NCBI GenBank assembly: GCA_049583635.1
Contig: JBAUWF010000072.1
Coordinates: 1-6,684 of the forward strand
Source: Dokdonella_A sp049583635
Lineage (GTDB): Bacteria > Pseudomonadota > Gammaproteobacteria > Xanthomonadales > Rhodanobacteraceae
Direction of reading: 5' to 3'
Length of the DNA: 6,684 bases
The position numbers and the translations under genes are program-made. Shown piece after piece: positions 1-6,071 of the stretch (the first letter of the stretch is position 1; each line of letters begins with the position of its first letter). The notes beneath the pieces were generated by a model, which was not told the origin of the DNA, did no database searches, and saw only the letters and a program-made list of their open reading frames with translations.

Positions 1-467
1 GTTTCGTCGGCCACACGAAATCCGAGCGGTGCGTAGCGCGCGGCAAAGCGAGCGACGCGCAGCACGCGCACCGGGTCTTCGGCGAATGCGGGCGCTACAT
101 GGCGGAGCACGCGGTTTTCCAGATCGCGCGCGCCACCGAACGGATCGATCAGACGCCCGTCGGCATCCTCGGCCATCGCGTTGATGGTCAGATCGCGGCG
201 CGCGAGATCCTGCTCGAGCGTCACGCTCTGGTCGACCTGAAACACGAAACCGTGATAGCCGCGCCCGCTCTTGCGCTCCATGCGCGCCAGCGCATATTCC
301 TCGTGCGTGTCGGGATGCAGGAATACCGGGAAGTCCTTGCCGATCGGGCGATAACCAAGGCGCGCCATTTCCTCCGGCGTCGCGCCGACCACCACGTAAT
401 CGGTGTCGCTCACGGATCTTCCGAGCAATCGATCGCGGACCGCGCCACCGACCAGATAGATGCGCAT
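1..467 (-). CDS. cca: CCA-adding enzyme (tRNA nucleotidyltransferase), 3' end cut by window
   Basis: Adds or repairs the 3'-terminal CCA of tRNAs from CTP and ATP without a nucleic acid template; cytoplasmic. The visible 155 codons cover the class II nucleotidyltransferase head and neck. GGAVRD is at residues 7-12, followed by the metal-binding carboxylates D21 and D23 in SDTDYVVVG. RRDLTINAMA is at 90-99, and EDPVRVLRVARFAAR at 130-144 is the nucleotide-recognition helix motif. The sequence tracks E. coli Cca closely from its first residue (MRIYLVGGAVRD against MKIYLVGGAVRD), which fixes the ATG at 467. The E. coli enzyme has about 410 residues, so roughly the last 60%, including any C-terminal HD phosphohydrolase domain, lies beyond position 1. 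There is no clear Shine-Dalgarno. The start lies 4 bases after the stop of the upstream SDR gene, so translational coupling is likely. Identity is very secure. Whether it is the multifunctional (HD-bearing) form cannot be seen here. Confidence 0.97.
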   Translation of the reverse strand, partial: MRIYLVGGAVRDRLLGRSVSDTDYVVVGATPEEMARLGYRPIGKDFPVFLHPDTHEEYALARMERKSGRGYHGFVFQVDQSVTLEQDLARRDLTINAMAEDADGRLIDPFGGARDLENRVLRHVAPAFAEDPVRVLRVARFAARYAPLGFRVADE

Positions 468-471
468 GGCG

Positions 472-1422
472 TCAGCGCTGGTGCTGTTCGCGGTAAAGAT
501 CGTAGCGGGACTGGCGTCTTCGGCTGGGCTGCGCAAACAACGTCGGCATGATGAGCGCCATCGGCGTTGCGACGATGCCGAGTGATGCGAGGCCGTCTTC
601 GTCGCTGACCGAATCGAGCTTGAGCGAGCGGAAGTTGTCGCGCGAAATCGGCTTGCCGGGCAGCCATTCGCCGATTGTCGCCTGCAAGTAGCCGAGCACG
701 TCCGGAAGCGGAACGATCCAGCGGCGCTTGCCGATCAGCCGCGCCGTCCAGCGCACGATCTCGCCGAGGGTGATCACAGTCGGACCGGTCAGTTCATAGG
801 TGTGACCACTGGTGTATGGATGCACCAGCGCCCGCGCAAACGCTTCGGCGACATCGCCGACATACACCGGCGCAAAACGCGCGCGTGCGCGAGCGAGCGG
901 AAGCACCGGAACGAAGCGCAGCAATTTCGCGAATCGGCAAAACAATCCGTCGCCCGGACCGAAGATCACCGATGGACGAAAGATCGTCCACGCCAATGAG
1001 CATTTGCGTACCAGTTGCTCGGCCTCGCCGCGGGTCTTGAGGTAATGACTTGCGCCTTCGCCGGCACGCAGTGCGCTCATCTGCAGCAGGCGCTGCACAC
1101 CGGCGATCCGGCACGCGGCAATGACGCTCGCGGTCAACTCGACGTGGGCGCGGCGAAAGCCGGCGCCATCGGACCCGCGCTCGTTGAGAATGCCGACCAG
1201 ATTGATCACACAATCGGCGTGATGGAAATGTCGGGCGAGAAAATCGCGATTGTGTACATCGGCATTGGCCACGCTGACACCAGGCAACAGGTTCAGTTCA
1301 CGGTGCTTCTCGCGATTGCGCGACAGCACGCGAATACTGTGGCCGTCTTCGGCCAATCTTTCCACCAGGCGGCTGCCGACGAATCCGGTGCCGCCGAGTA
1401 TCACGATGCGCTGTGGTTTCAT
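472..1422 (-). CDS. NDUFA9-like atypical SDR, NAD(P)-binding protein
   Basis: A 316-residue Rossmann-fold protein of the extended/atypical short-chain dehydrogenase group, like bacterial proteins annotated as complex I NDUFA9 subunit family. The dinucleotide-binding loop is GGTGFVG at residues 10-16, preceded by a beta strand (RIVILG) and followed by an R at the end of strand 2 (VLSRN), which is compatible with NADP(H). INLVGIL at 73-79, the MSAL segment at 115-118 and FRPSVIFGPGD at 148-158 are typical of the family. The usual YxxxK catalytic pair reads Y127-LKT-R131, so the lysine is replaced by arginine. An enzymatic role is therefore uncertain and a structural or cofactor-sensing role is possible. 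I chose ATG 1422 because GGAG lies 7 bases upstream and the Rossmann strand begins directly after it; an in-frame ATG at 1449 would add nine residues of no recognisable value. It sits between slt and cca and is probably in one transcript with both. The substrate is unknown. Confidence 0.85.
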   Translation of the reverse strand: MKPQRIVILGGTGFVGSRLVERLAEDGHSIRVLSRNREKHRELNLLPGVSVANADVHNRDFLARHFHHADCVINLVGILNERGSDGAGFRRAHVELTASVIAACRIAGVQRLLQMSALRAGEGASHYLKTRGEAEQLVRKCSLAWTIFRPSVIFGPGDGLFCRFAKLLRFVPVLPLARARARFAPVYVGDVAEAFARALVHPYTSGHTYELTGPTVITLGEIVRWTARLIGKRRWIVPLPDVLGYLQATIGEWLPGKPISRDNFRSLKLDSVSDEDGLASLGIVATPMALIMPTLFAQPSRRRQSRYDLYREQHQR

Positions 1423-1429
1423 GAGCGGT

Positions 1430-1433
1430 CTCC
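1430..1433 (-). promoter_or_regulatory. Ribosome binding site of the NDUFA9-like gene
   Basis: GGAG on the minus strand, 7 bases before ATG 1422. It supports this start over the upstream in-frame ATG at 1449. Confidence 0.6.
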
Positions 1434-1485
1434 GGAAGTCCAGTTCCACGGTATCAAGGGCACGCGCGCAAACAGATAGCTGCTA

Positions 1486-3531
1486 TCAGCGCGCCGCCCT
1501 CGTGTGTGCCGCGACCGATTCGCCCGATGTATCGGCAGCGGGTTCGACAGGACACATGACGGCCTTGCGCGGTGACTTGTCGGTTGGTGCATGGTAACTC
1601 TGGCCGATGCGTGGCATGCGCGCGGCCAGAGGCACCACCTTGTCGTTGAGGCGCCAGTCGTAGACCACACTGAAAGCGAGCACACGCGACACGTAATCGC
1701 GGGTTTCGTGATACGGAATGGTTTCGATGAACAGGTCCGGATCGAGACTCGCGCGTTCGTCGACCCAGCGACCGACCGGTCGCGTGCCGGCATTGTAGGC
1801 GGCGCTTGCAAGCCAGGGGCTGCCATCGTAGCCGTCGGCCATGCGGGCGAGGTAGCGTGTCCCCAGATTCACGTTGAACGAAGGATCGAACAGGTCGCGC
1901 GGGCCGCCAAAGGACAGCTTCTCGTTGCGGGCAAGCTGTTTGGCGACCGCCGGCAACAACTGCATCAGCCCATAGGCGTTCGCACCCGAGCGCGCGTCGG
2001 TGGTCCAGGCGCTCTCGGCACGAATGATCGCGTAGGCCCATGCCGGATCGATGCCGGCTTCGCGCGCCGAGCGGGTCACTTGCCGTTTCATCGCCAGCGG
2101 GAAGCGCTGCCGATAGAGCTGGCGCGAATCCGGATCGGCCGAATAGGCAAACACGGCGCGGTCATACCAGCCGCTCCGATAGGCGTAGTCGGCGGCAATG
2201 CGGCGTTGTTCGACATCGAGCTTCTCCATCGCAAAGTCCCATTCGCGGCGCGCGTTCGGCAACATGCCGAGCGCATGGAACTCGAATGCACGCTGGAGAT
2301 CGGGTTGCCGCGCGAGCGCAGCCTCGATTTTCGGGTTGGAGGCGAGCGTATCGGCGCACAACGCATACGGCATCGACAACCAGTCCGCCGCCAGGAATCC
2401 GTAATAGTCGGGCTCGCGTGCCAGTTCAGCCAGGATCGGCTCGGCCTCGGCCTTGCGTCCGGCCTTCATCAGCACGCGCGCGCGCAGGTAACGCCAGCGC
2501 GTATCGGCTTTCTGTTCGCTGCCGAGCGCATCGAGCGCGCTCAGCGCTTCGCCCCAGTCCGCAGAAGCCAGTGCGACGCGCACGCGCCACGCACGCGTGT
2601 CGTCCAGATTCGCGGCAGCAGGCAGCGCCTTGAGCCGCGCCAGCGCGTTTGGCGCATACGAGGCAGCCCGGTACAGGGCCAGCGCATGCAGCACGCGATC
2701 CTTCTGTTCGGTGGTGAACTTGAAACGATCGTCGAGCGTGGCCCACAAGGTCTCGGCCGCATCGGTGTCGCGCCGCGCAAGGCGCGCGAGTCCGAGTGCA
2801 ATCGCCTCACGTGAATCCTGGTCGTCCGGCCAGGTCACGGCTTTGGCCAGCATGGCGGCCGGATCGCGCAGCACTGCGGCGAGCCGCTGGCCGGCGGCGC
2901 GCTCTTCCCCGTCCAGCAACGCCACCAGCGATTCGACCGTATCGGCCCTGCCGGCGATGGCCACATCAAGCAGGCGTTGCCGCACCTCGGCATCCGTCAG
3001 AATGCCGCTGCCGCGGGCCGCCGCAAACAGCGGTGCGCAGGCGCTCGATACGCGCGTGCTGCTCCACACCGGTTCGATGTCTGGGTAGCTCAGTTTCTCA
3101 GCGGCGGCCAAGCGCGCGCGCAGCTCGTCGCAAGCGAGATCGCGCTCCGACGTGTGCTTCCACAGCGCCCGGAATGCTGCCCAATCGGACGCATCGGCAC
3201 GCTCGCGCAGATACGCATGGCGCAAGTCGCGCGCGGCCAGCGTATCCGGCCAGCGCGCGAGAAAACGTTCGACTGCGGCACCATCGAGTTCACCCTTGCC
3301 ACGGCGCAACGCGGCCAGCTCGACGTACGGCAACAGCGGATAATCGGCCAGATCGATCGCGATTCTCTTCCACTCATCGCCACGACCATGTTCGGCCGCG
3401 TCGAGCGCACTGCGAAACAGCTCGCGCTGGTGATCGCGATCGGCCGCGAGTCCGGGAATCGCGGTTGTTGCGATTACGCACAGCAGGGTCAGAGCCCCGC
3501 ACATGCGCCCGCAAGTCTTGAGGTGAGGCAT
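1486..3531 (-). CDS. slt: Soluble lytic murein transglycosylase (Slt70 type)
   Basis: Cleaves the MurNAc-GlcNAc bond of peptidoglycan with formation of 1,6-anhydro-MurNAc; periplasmic, acting in wall turnover. With ATG 3531 it has 681 residues, close to E. coli Slt (645 with signal). MPHLKTCGR, a hydrophobic stretch to about residue 26, and an AIPGLAA cleavage region form a signal peptide. Residues of about 35-460 are rich in alanine, arginine and leucine helices, as expected for the superhelical U/L domains. The C-terminal lysozyme-like domain (about 485-630) has the catalytic Glu506 in IIRAESAW, then YGLMQLLP and AYNAG, the three hallmark motifs of family 1 (GH23) transglycosylases. A tail of about 45 residues after it is not recognised. 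Start: an in-frame ATG at 3594, only 3 bases past the upstream stop, would give 702 residues but an over-long, arginine-rich N terminus with no Shine-Dalgarno. ATG 3531 has AAGGA, though unusually close (2 bases). Family assignment is firm; the start is not. Confidence 0.95.
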   Translation of the reverse strand: MPHLKTCGRMCGALTLLCVIATTAIPGLAADRDHQRELFRSALDAAEHGRGDEWKRIAIDLADYPLLPYVELAALRRGKGELDGAAVERFLARWPDTLAARDLRHAYLRERADASDWAAFRALWKHTSERDLACDELRARLAAAEKLSYPDIEPVWSSTRVSSACAPLFAAARGSGILTDAEVRQRLLDVAIAGRADTVESLVALLDGEERAAGQRLAAVLRDPAAMLAKAVTWPDDQDSREAIALGLARLARRDTDAAETLWATLDDRFKFTTEQKDRVLHALALYRAASYAPNALARLKALPAAANLDDTRAWRVRVALASADWGEALSALDALGSEQKADTRWRYLRARVLMKAGRKAEAEPILAELAREPDYYGFLAADWLSMPYALCADTLASNPKIEAALARQPDLQRAFEFHALGMLPNARREWDFAMEKLDVEQRRIAADYAYRSGWYDRAVFAYSADPDSRQLYRQRFPLAMKRQVTRSAREAGIDPAWAYAIIRAESAWTTDARSGANAYGLMQLLPAVAKQLARNEKLSFGGPRDLFDPSFNVNLGTRYLARMADGYDGSPWLASAAYNAGTRPVGRWVDERASLDPDLFIETIPYHETRDYVSRVLAFSVVYDWRLNDKVVPLAARMPRIGQSYHAPTDKSPRKAVMCPVEPAADTSGESVAAHTRAAR

Positions 3532-3597
3532 CGTCCTTGTATGGTAACGCGCCACCGCTGCGGCGGTTGTACGGGTACCGCGATTCATTCGCATCGG

Positions 3598-4470
3598 TCA
3601 GCCACGTGAACGATCCGCGCTGTGCAGAGCAGGTGCGGGCCCGCCCGTGTCATCGACGACGACCCAGGGGCTGGCCGGCAGGCGCACGCTGGCTGCGATC
3701 GGCAGGTGATCGGACACCGGATGCGCCAGTGTCCAGAGGCGCTCGATTTGGAGCGTGCGCGACACCAGGATGTGATCGAGCGCGCGACGCGGGCGCCAGC
3801 TCGGGAAGGTAGCCGGCGAGTCCGCCGGCGGCGTCAGCGAGGTGCGCGCGTACAACGCGCGCAATTCGGCGCTGTCGGGGACCGTGTTCAGGTCGCCCAT
3901 CAACACGACGTTCGCATGATCGCCGATCAGCTCGGCCAGGAAATCGAGTTGCCTGACGCGCGCGCTCGGTCCGAGCGACAGGTGCGCGACAACCACGATC
4001 AACGCGCTCTCACCGGCACCGAAACGCGACCACAACGCACCGCGCCCCGGAATCCGGCCGGGCAAGGGGTAGTCGAGCACTTCGTCGGGCGCCGTGCGCG
4101 CAAGCAGCCCATTGCTCGAATTGGCCAGGCGCGATACACGCCGGTTCGGCTGGTGGCTCCAGAACGGAAAGCCCGCCCTTTCGGCGAGGTATTGGGTCTG
4201 GTTGGTGAAACCGGAGCGCAAGCTGCCGGCGTCGGCTTCCTGCAGCGCGACCATGTCGAAATCGCTGATGACGGCGGCGAGGCCGTCGAGATTGGCGCGC
4301 TTGCCGGTCGGCAGCACATGTTTCCAGCTATGCGTTACGTAGTCCCGATAACCGCGCATGCGGCCGCCGGCGAGTATGTTGCAGCTCAACAACCGCAGAC
4401 GGTGAACGTCCTGGGCTGCCGATCGCGTGATGTCCTGTCCCGATGGCAAACGGCTGCTGCCCTGGTTCAT
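3598..4470 (-). CDS. Endonuclease/exonuclease/phosphatase (EEP) family protein
   Basis: A 290-residue metal-dependent phosphoesterase-fold protein (the DNase I, exonuclease III and inositol phosphatase superfamily). All expected active-site elements are present in order: N31 in LLSCNI, the metal-binding E78 in LQEAD, H163 in VAHLSLG, D193 and N195 in MGDLNTVPDS, RALDHILVS at 229-237, and the terminal D254-H255 pair in VSDHLPI. It should therefore be catalytically competent, but the fold does not tell whether the substrate is DNA, RNA, a phospholipid or a small phosphoester. No signal peptide is seen in the roughly 23-residue polar N-terminal extension, so I infer a cytoplasmic location. It lies after the dsbA terminator-like hairpin, and its stop is 3 bases before a possible slt start and 66 before the preferred one. 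From memory, an uncharacterised gene of this family also lies beside dsbA and cc4 in Pseudomonas. The ATG at 4470 has no clear Shine-Dalgarno, and no better in-frame start is visible. Confidence 0.87.
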   Translation of the reverse strand: MNQGSSRLPSGQDITRSAAQDVHRLRLLSCNILAGGRMRGYRDYVTHSWKHVLPTGKRANLDGLAAVISDFDMVALQEADAGSLRSGFTNQTQYLAERAGFPFWSHQPNRRVSRLANSSNGLLARTAPDEVLDYPLPGRIPGRGALWSRFGAGESALIVVVAHLSLGPSARVRQLDFLAELIGDHANVVLMGDLNTVPDSAELRALYARTSLTPPADSPATFPSWRPRRALDHILVSRTLQIERLWTLAHPVSDHLPIAASVRLPASPWVVVDDTGGPAPALHSADRSRG

Positions 4471-4522
4471 TGCCGGCGCGCCCGGCTATCGACACCTGTC
4501 CGATCGACGCGGCAAACACGCG

Positions 4523-4544
4523 AAGGCCGCCCGCAGGCGGCCTT
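4523..4544 (-). terminator. Terminator-like hairpin after dsbA
   Basis: A perfect inverted repeat with 9-bp arms (AAGGCCGCC and GGCGGCCTT) around a 4-base loop, 22 bases past the dsbA stop codon and 52 bases before the EEP start. The minus-strand arm ends in TT but is followed by CGCGTGTTTG, so there is no proper U-tract. It may be an intrinsic terminator with a weak tail, or a transcript-stabilising 3' hairpin. It is the natural boundary between the cytochrome/dsbA block and the EEP-slt-SDR-cca block. Confidence 0.6.
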
Positions 4545-4566
4545 GAATGCGTTCCCCCGGGTGGCG

Positions 4567-5235
4567 CTATTTCGTATGGCTGGATTGCGCCGCGTCATGT
4601 TCCTTCTTGACCAGCCAGTCGACCAATTCGATCAGTTGCGGATAGCCGCCGGCGGACTGCCCGGTGGCCAGATACTTGCCGTTGACGACAATGCTCGGCG
4701 TGCCGCGCACGCCGTAAGCCTTGACCATCCGCTCCGCGCGCATGAGCTTGCTGTTGACCTCGAACGAGTTCGACGCATTGATGAACTTCTTCGGCTCAAC
4801 GCCGTATCTGGCATAGAACGTCGACAGATCCTCGATCGTGCGCAGCGGTTCGTGATCACGATGCAAGGCGTCGAACAAGGCCTGATGGGTTTTCTGCGCC
4901 ACCCCAAGCGACTGAGCGGTGTAATAGGCGCGCGCGAACGGTTCCCACGAGGCATTGAACACCGCCGGCATGTTGCCGAATTCGGCATACGGCGGCAGGC
5001 TCGCCTTGAGCTCGTCCGCATACGGCTGGAAATGCGCGCAGTGCGGACAGGCGTAGGAAAAGATCTCGAGCACCTCGATCTTGTCGCCGGTCGCGGTCGG
5101 CTGCGGCGGATCGATCAGCGTGTAGTTCTTGCCGGCCTCCCATCTCTGGGCCGGCGCCGTGGCATTGAAGCCTTGCGCGCTCGCGATGCTCGCACAGGCA
5201 AGTCCGGCCAGCAGGATCGAAACGGTTCGAAGCAT
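4567..5235 (-). CDS. dsbA: Thiol:disulfide interchange protein DsbA, CPHC type
   Basis: Periplasmic thiol oxidase that transfers its disulfide to cysteine pairs of exported proteins and is normally re-oxidised by DsbB (not in this window). It has 222 residues. MLRTVSILLAGLACASIASA is a signal peptide with a likely cut after residue 20. The thioredoxin-like strand VLEIFSYACPHC carries the active site C63-P-H-C66, the same dipeptide as E. coli DsbA. The helical insertion domain (about 75-165) has FNASWEPFARAYYTAQSLG. The cis-proline loop is RGTP with P180, preceded by Thr rather than the Val of E. coli DsbA. NGKYLATGQSAG at 185-196 follows. ATG 5235 was chosen because GAGGA lies 7 bases upstream and the signal peptide starts there; an in-frame GTG at 5265 would add ten polar residues. 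It is the second of two tandem dsbA genes, 64 bases from the first. By its CPHC site it is the better candidate for the general oxidase. Confidence 0.95.
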   Translation of the reverse strand: MLRTVSILLAGLACASIASAQGFNATAPAQRWEAGKNYTLIDPPQPTATGDKIEVLEIFSYACPHCAHFQPYADELKASLPPYAEFGNMPAVFNASWEPFARAYYTAQSLGVAQKTHQALFDALHRDHEPLRTIEDLSTFYARYGVEPKKFINASNSFEVNSKLMRAERMVKAYGVRGTPSIVVNGKYLATGQSAGGYPQLIELVDWLVKKEHDAAQSSHTK

Positions 5236-5242
5236 TTGGGTT

Positions 5243-5247
5243 TCCTC
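5243..5247 (-). promoter_or_regulatory. Ribosome binding site of dsbA (CPHC copy)
   Basis: GAGGA on the minus strand, 7 bases before ATG 5235. It decides this start over the upstream in-frame GTG at 5265. Confidence 0.65.
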
Positions 5248-5299
5248 AACGAGTCGTGTGGTCACACAGCAAACTGTCCAATGGCGATTGCGGGCGAGA

Positions 5300-5974
5300 T
5301 CAGGGCGCCGCGCTTTCCTTCGCGATCAGATAGCGCACCAGCGGTTCGACCTTGTCCCAGCCTCCTGCGGACTGTCCGGTCAGGCGATACTTGCCGTTGA
5401 TGATGAGGGTCGGCGTGGAGTCGACACCATAGGCCTTGATCATCGCATCGGCCTGTTTCATCTTGGTGTTGATCGCGAACGAATTGGCGGTGGCGACGAA
5501 ATCCGCCGGTTTGACTCCGAACTTCGAAAAGAAGTTCGCGATATCCTCAATGGTCGGCAGTGGATTGACCAGCTGATGGGTAACCGGGTCCGTGGTTTTA
5601 AGCGTACCGTTGGTCCAGACCGCGTCGAACAACGCATTGTGGCTCTTTTCCGTCACCCCGAGCGCCTGCGCGGTGAAGAACGCGCGCTGGAACACCGGCC
5701 AGTCCTCGTCCGAGCGGAAAGAGGCCGGCAAGTGACGCATCTCGGCGTTGGCGGGCAGATCCGACTGGATCTTGTCGGCGATCGTGCGGAACTGGTTGCA
5801 GGCCGGACAGGCGTAGGAGAACACCTCGAGCACTTCGATCTTGGCGCCGGTCGCAGTCGGTTGCGGCGGCTCGACCATGAAGTAGTTCTTGCCGGCCTTC
5901 CAGGGTTCGTCTGCGGCATGCGCGACGAGCGCAAAAGCGAAACCGAACAGCAGGACGCAGAAGTTTTTCAGCAT
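5300..5974 (-). CDS. dsbA: DsbA-family thiol:disulfide oxidoreductase, CPAC type
   Basis: A paralogue of the next gene, 224 residues, also periplasmic: MLKNFCVLLFGFAFALVAHA is a signal peptide with a likely cut after residue 20. The active site is C56-P-A-C59 in VFSYACPAC. The cis-proline loop is DSTP with P188, then NGKYRLTGQSAGGW. The N-terminal part (KAGKNYFMVEPPQPTATG) and the end of the protein match the CPHC copy closely. The helical domain differs and carries about 13 extra residues between NALFDAVW and PLPTIED. The active-site dipeptide tunes the redox potential and pKa in this family, so a somewhat different substrate range or oxidising power is plausible but not proven. ATG 5974 has GAGGT 6 bases upstream and begins the signal peptide; an in-frame ATG at 6028 would add 18 residues (arginine-rich, unlike a signal). 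It lies between cytochrome c4 and the CPHC dsbA, in the same direction. The exact subclass name is uncertain. Confidence 0.92.
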   Translation of the reverse strand: MLKNFCVLLFGFAFALVAHAADEPWKAGKNYFMVEPPQPTATGAKIEVLEVFSYACPACNQFRTIADKIQSDLPANAEMRHLPASFRSDEDWPVFQRAFFTAQALGVTEKSHNALFDAVWTNGTLKTTDPVTHQLVNPLPTIEDIANFFSKFGVKPADFVATANSFAINTKMKQADAMIKAYGVDSTPTLIINGKYRLTGQSAGGWDKVEPLVRYLIAKESAAP

Positions 5975-5980
5975 GGGTTT

Positions 5981-5985
5981 ACCTC
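5981..5985 (-). promoter_or_regulatory. Ribosome binding site of dsbA (CPAC copy)
   Basis: GAGGT on the minus strand, 6 bases before ATG 5974. It supports this start over the in-frame ATG at 6028, which would put a polar arginine-rich stretch ahead of the signal peptide. Confidence 0.6.
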
Positions 5986-6001
5986 GATGCGTGTTTGCTG
6001 A

Positions 6002-6026
6002 GGCACGCCGGCAGGCTGCCGGTGCC
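6002..6026 (-). other. Strong intergenic hairpin between cytochrome c4 and dsbA
   Basis: An interrupted inverted repeat: GGCAC (6002-6006) pairs with GTGCC (6022-6026), and CGGCA (6009-6013) pairs with TGCCG (6017-6021). A 2-base bulge sits on one side and the loop is GGC. It lies 45 bases past the cytochrome c4 stop and 27 bases before the dsbA start. No T-run follows on either strand, so a standard intrinsic terminator is doubtful. It may be a partial terminator, or a processing or stability element that sets different expression of the cytochrome and the DsbA proteins. Confidence 0.45.
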
Positions 6027-6071
6027 ATGAATCAGCATTATCCGGACTGCGCACTGAACGCCGCCCGGCAG

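Noticed and set aside
99..551. A 150-codon open frame on the plus strand over cca
   Set aside because: Antisense to the nucleotidyltransferase head domain, which matches E. coli Cca from its first residue.
1475..1487. Inverted repeat GATAGC-T-GCTATC over the slt stop as a terminator
   Set aside because: The arms leave only a 1-base centre, giving at most a 5-bp stem with a 3-base loop, AT-rich, and only a poor T-run follows.
1591..2814. A 407-codon open frame on the plus strand inside slt
   Set aside because: Antisense to a well supported transglycosylase; its composition (Arg, Gly, Ala, Ile) and lack of motifs fit a shadow frame.
3812..3829. GC-rich inverted repeat (7-bp arms, 4-base loop)
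   Set aside because: It lies inside the EEP coding region, encodes a Pro/Ala/Asp/Ser stretch, and such palindromes are common by chance in GC-rich coding DNA.
3622..5400. A 592-codon open frame on the plus strand spanning the EEP gene, one dsbA and the end of the other
   Set aside because: It runs antisense across three genes with clear catalytic motifs, has no recognisable domain, is Arg-rich, and is the expected mirror of high-GC coding sequence.
6037..6042. GATAAT on the minus strand as a -10 box for the dsbA genes
   Set aside because: No acceptable -35 hexamer at 16-18 bases upstream; a single hexamer is too weak.
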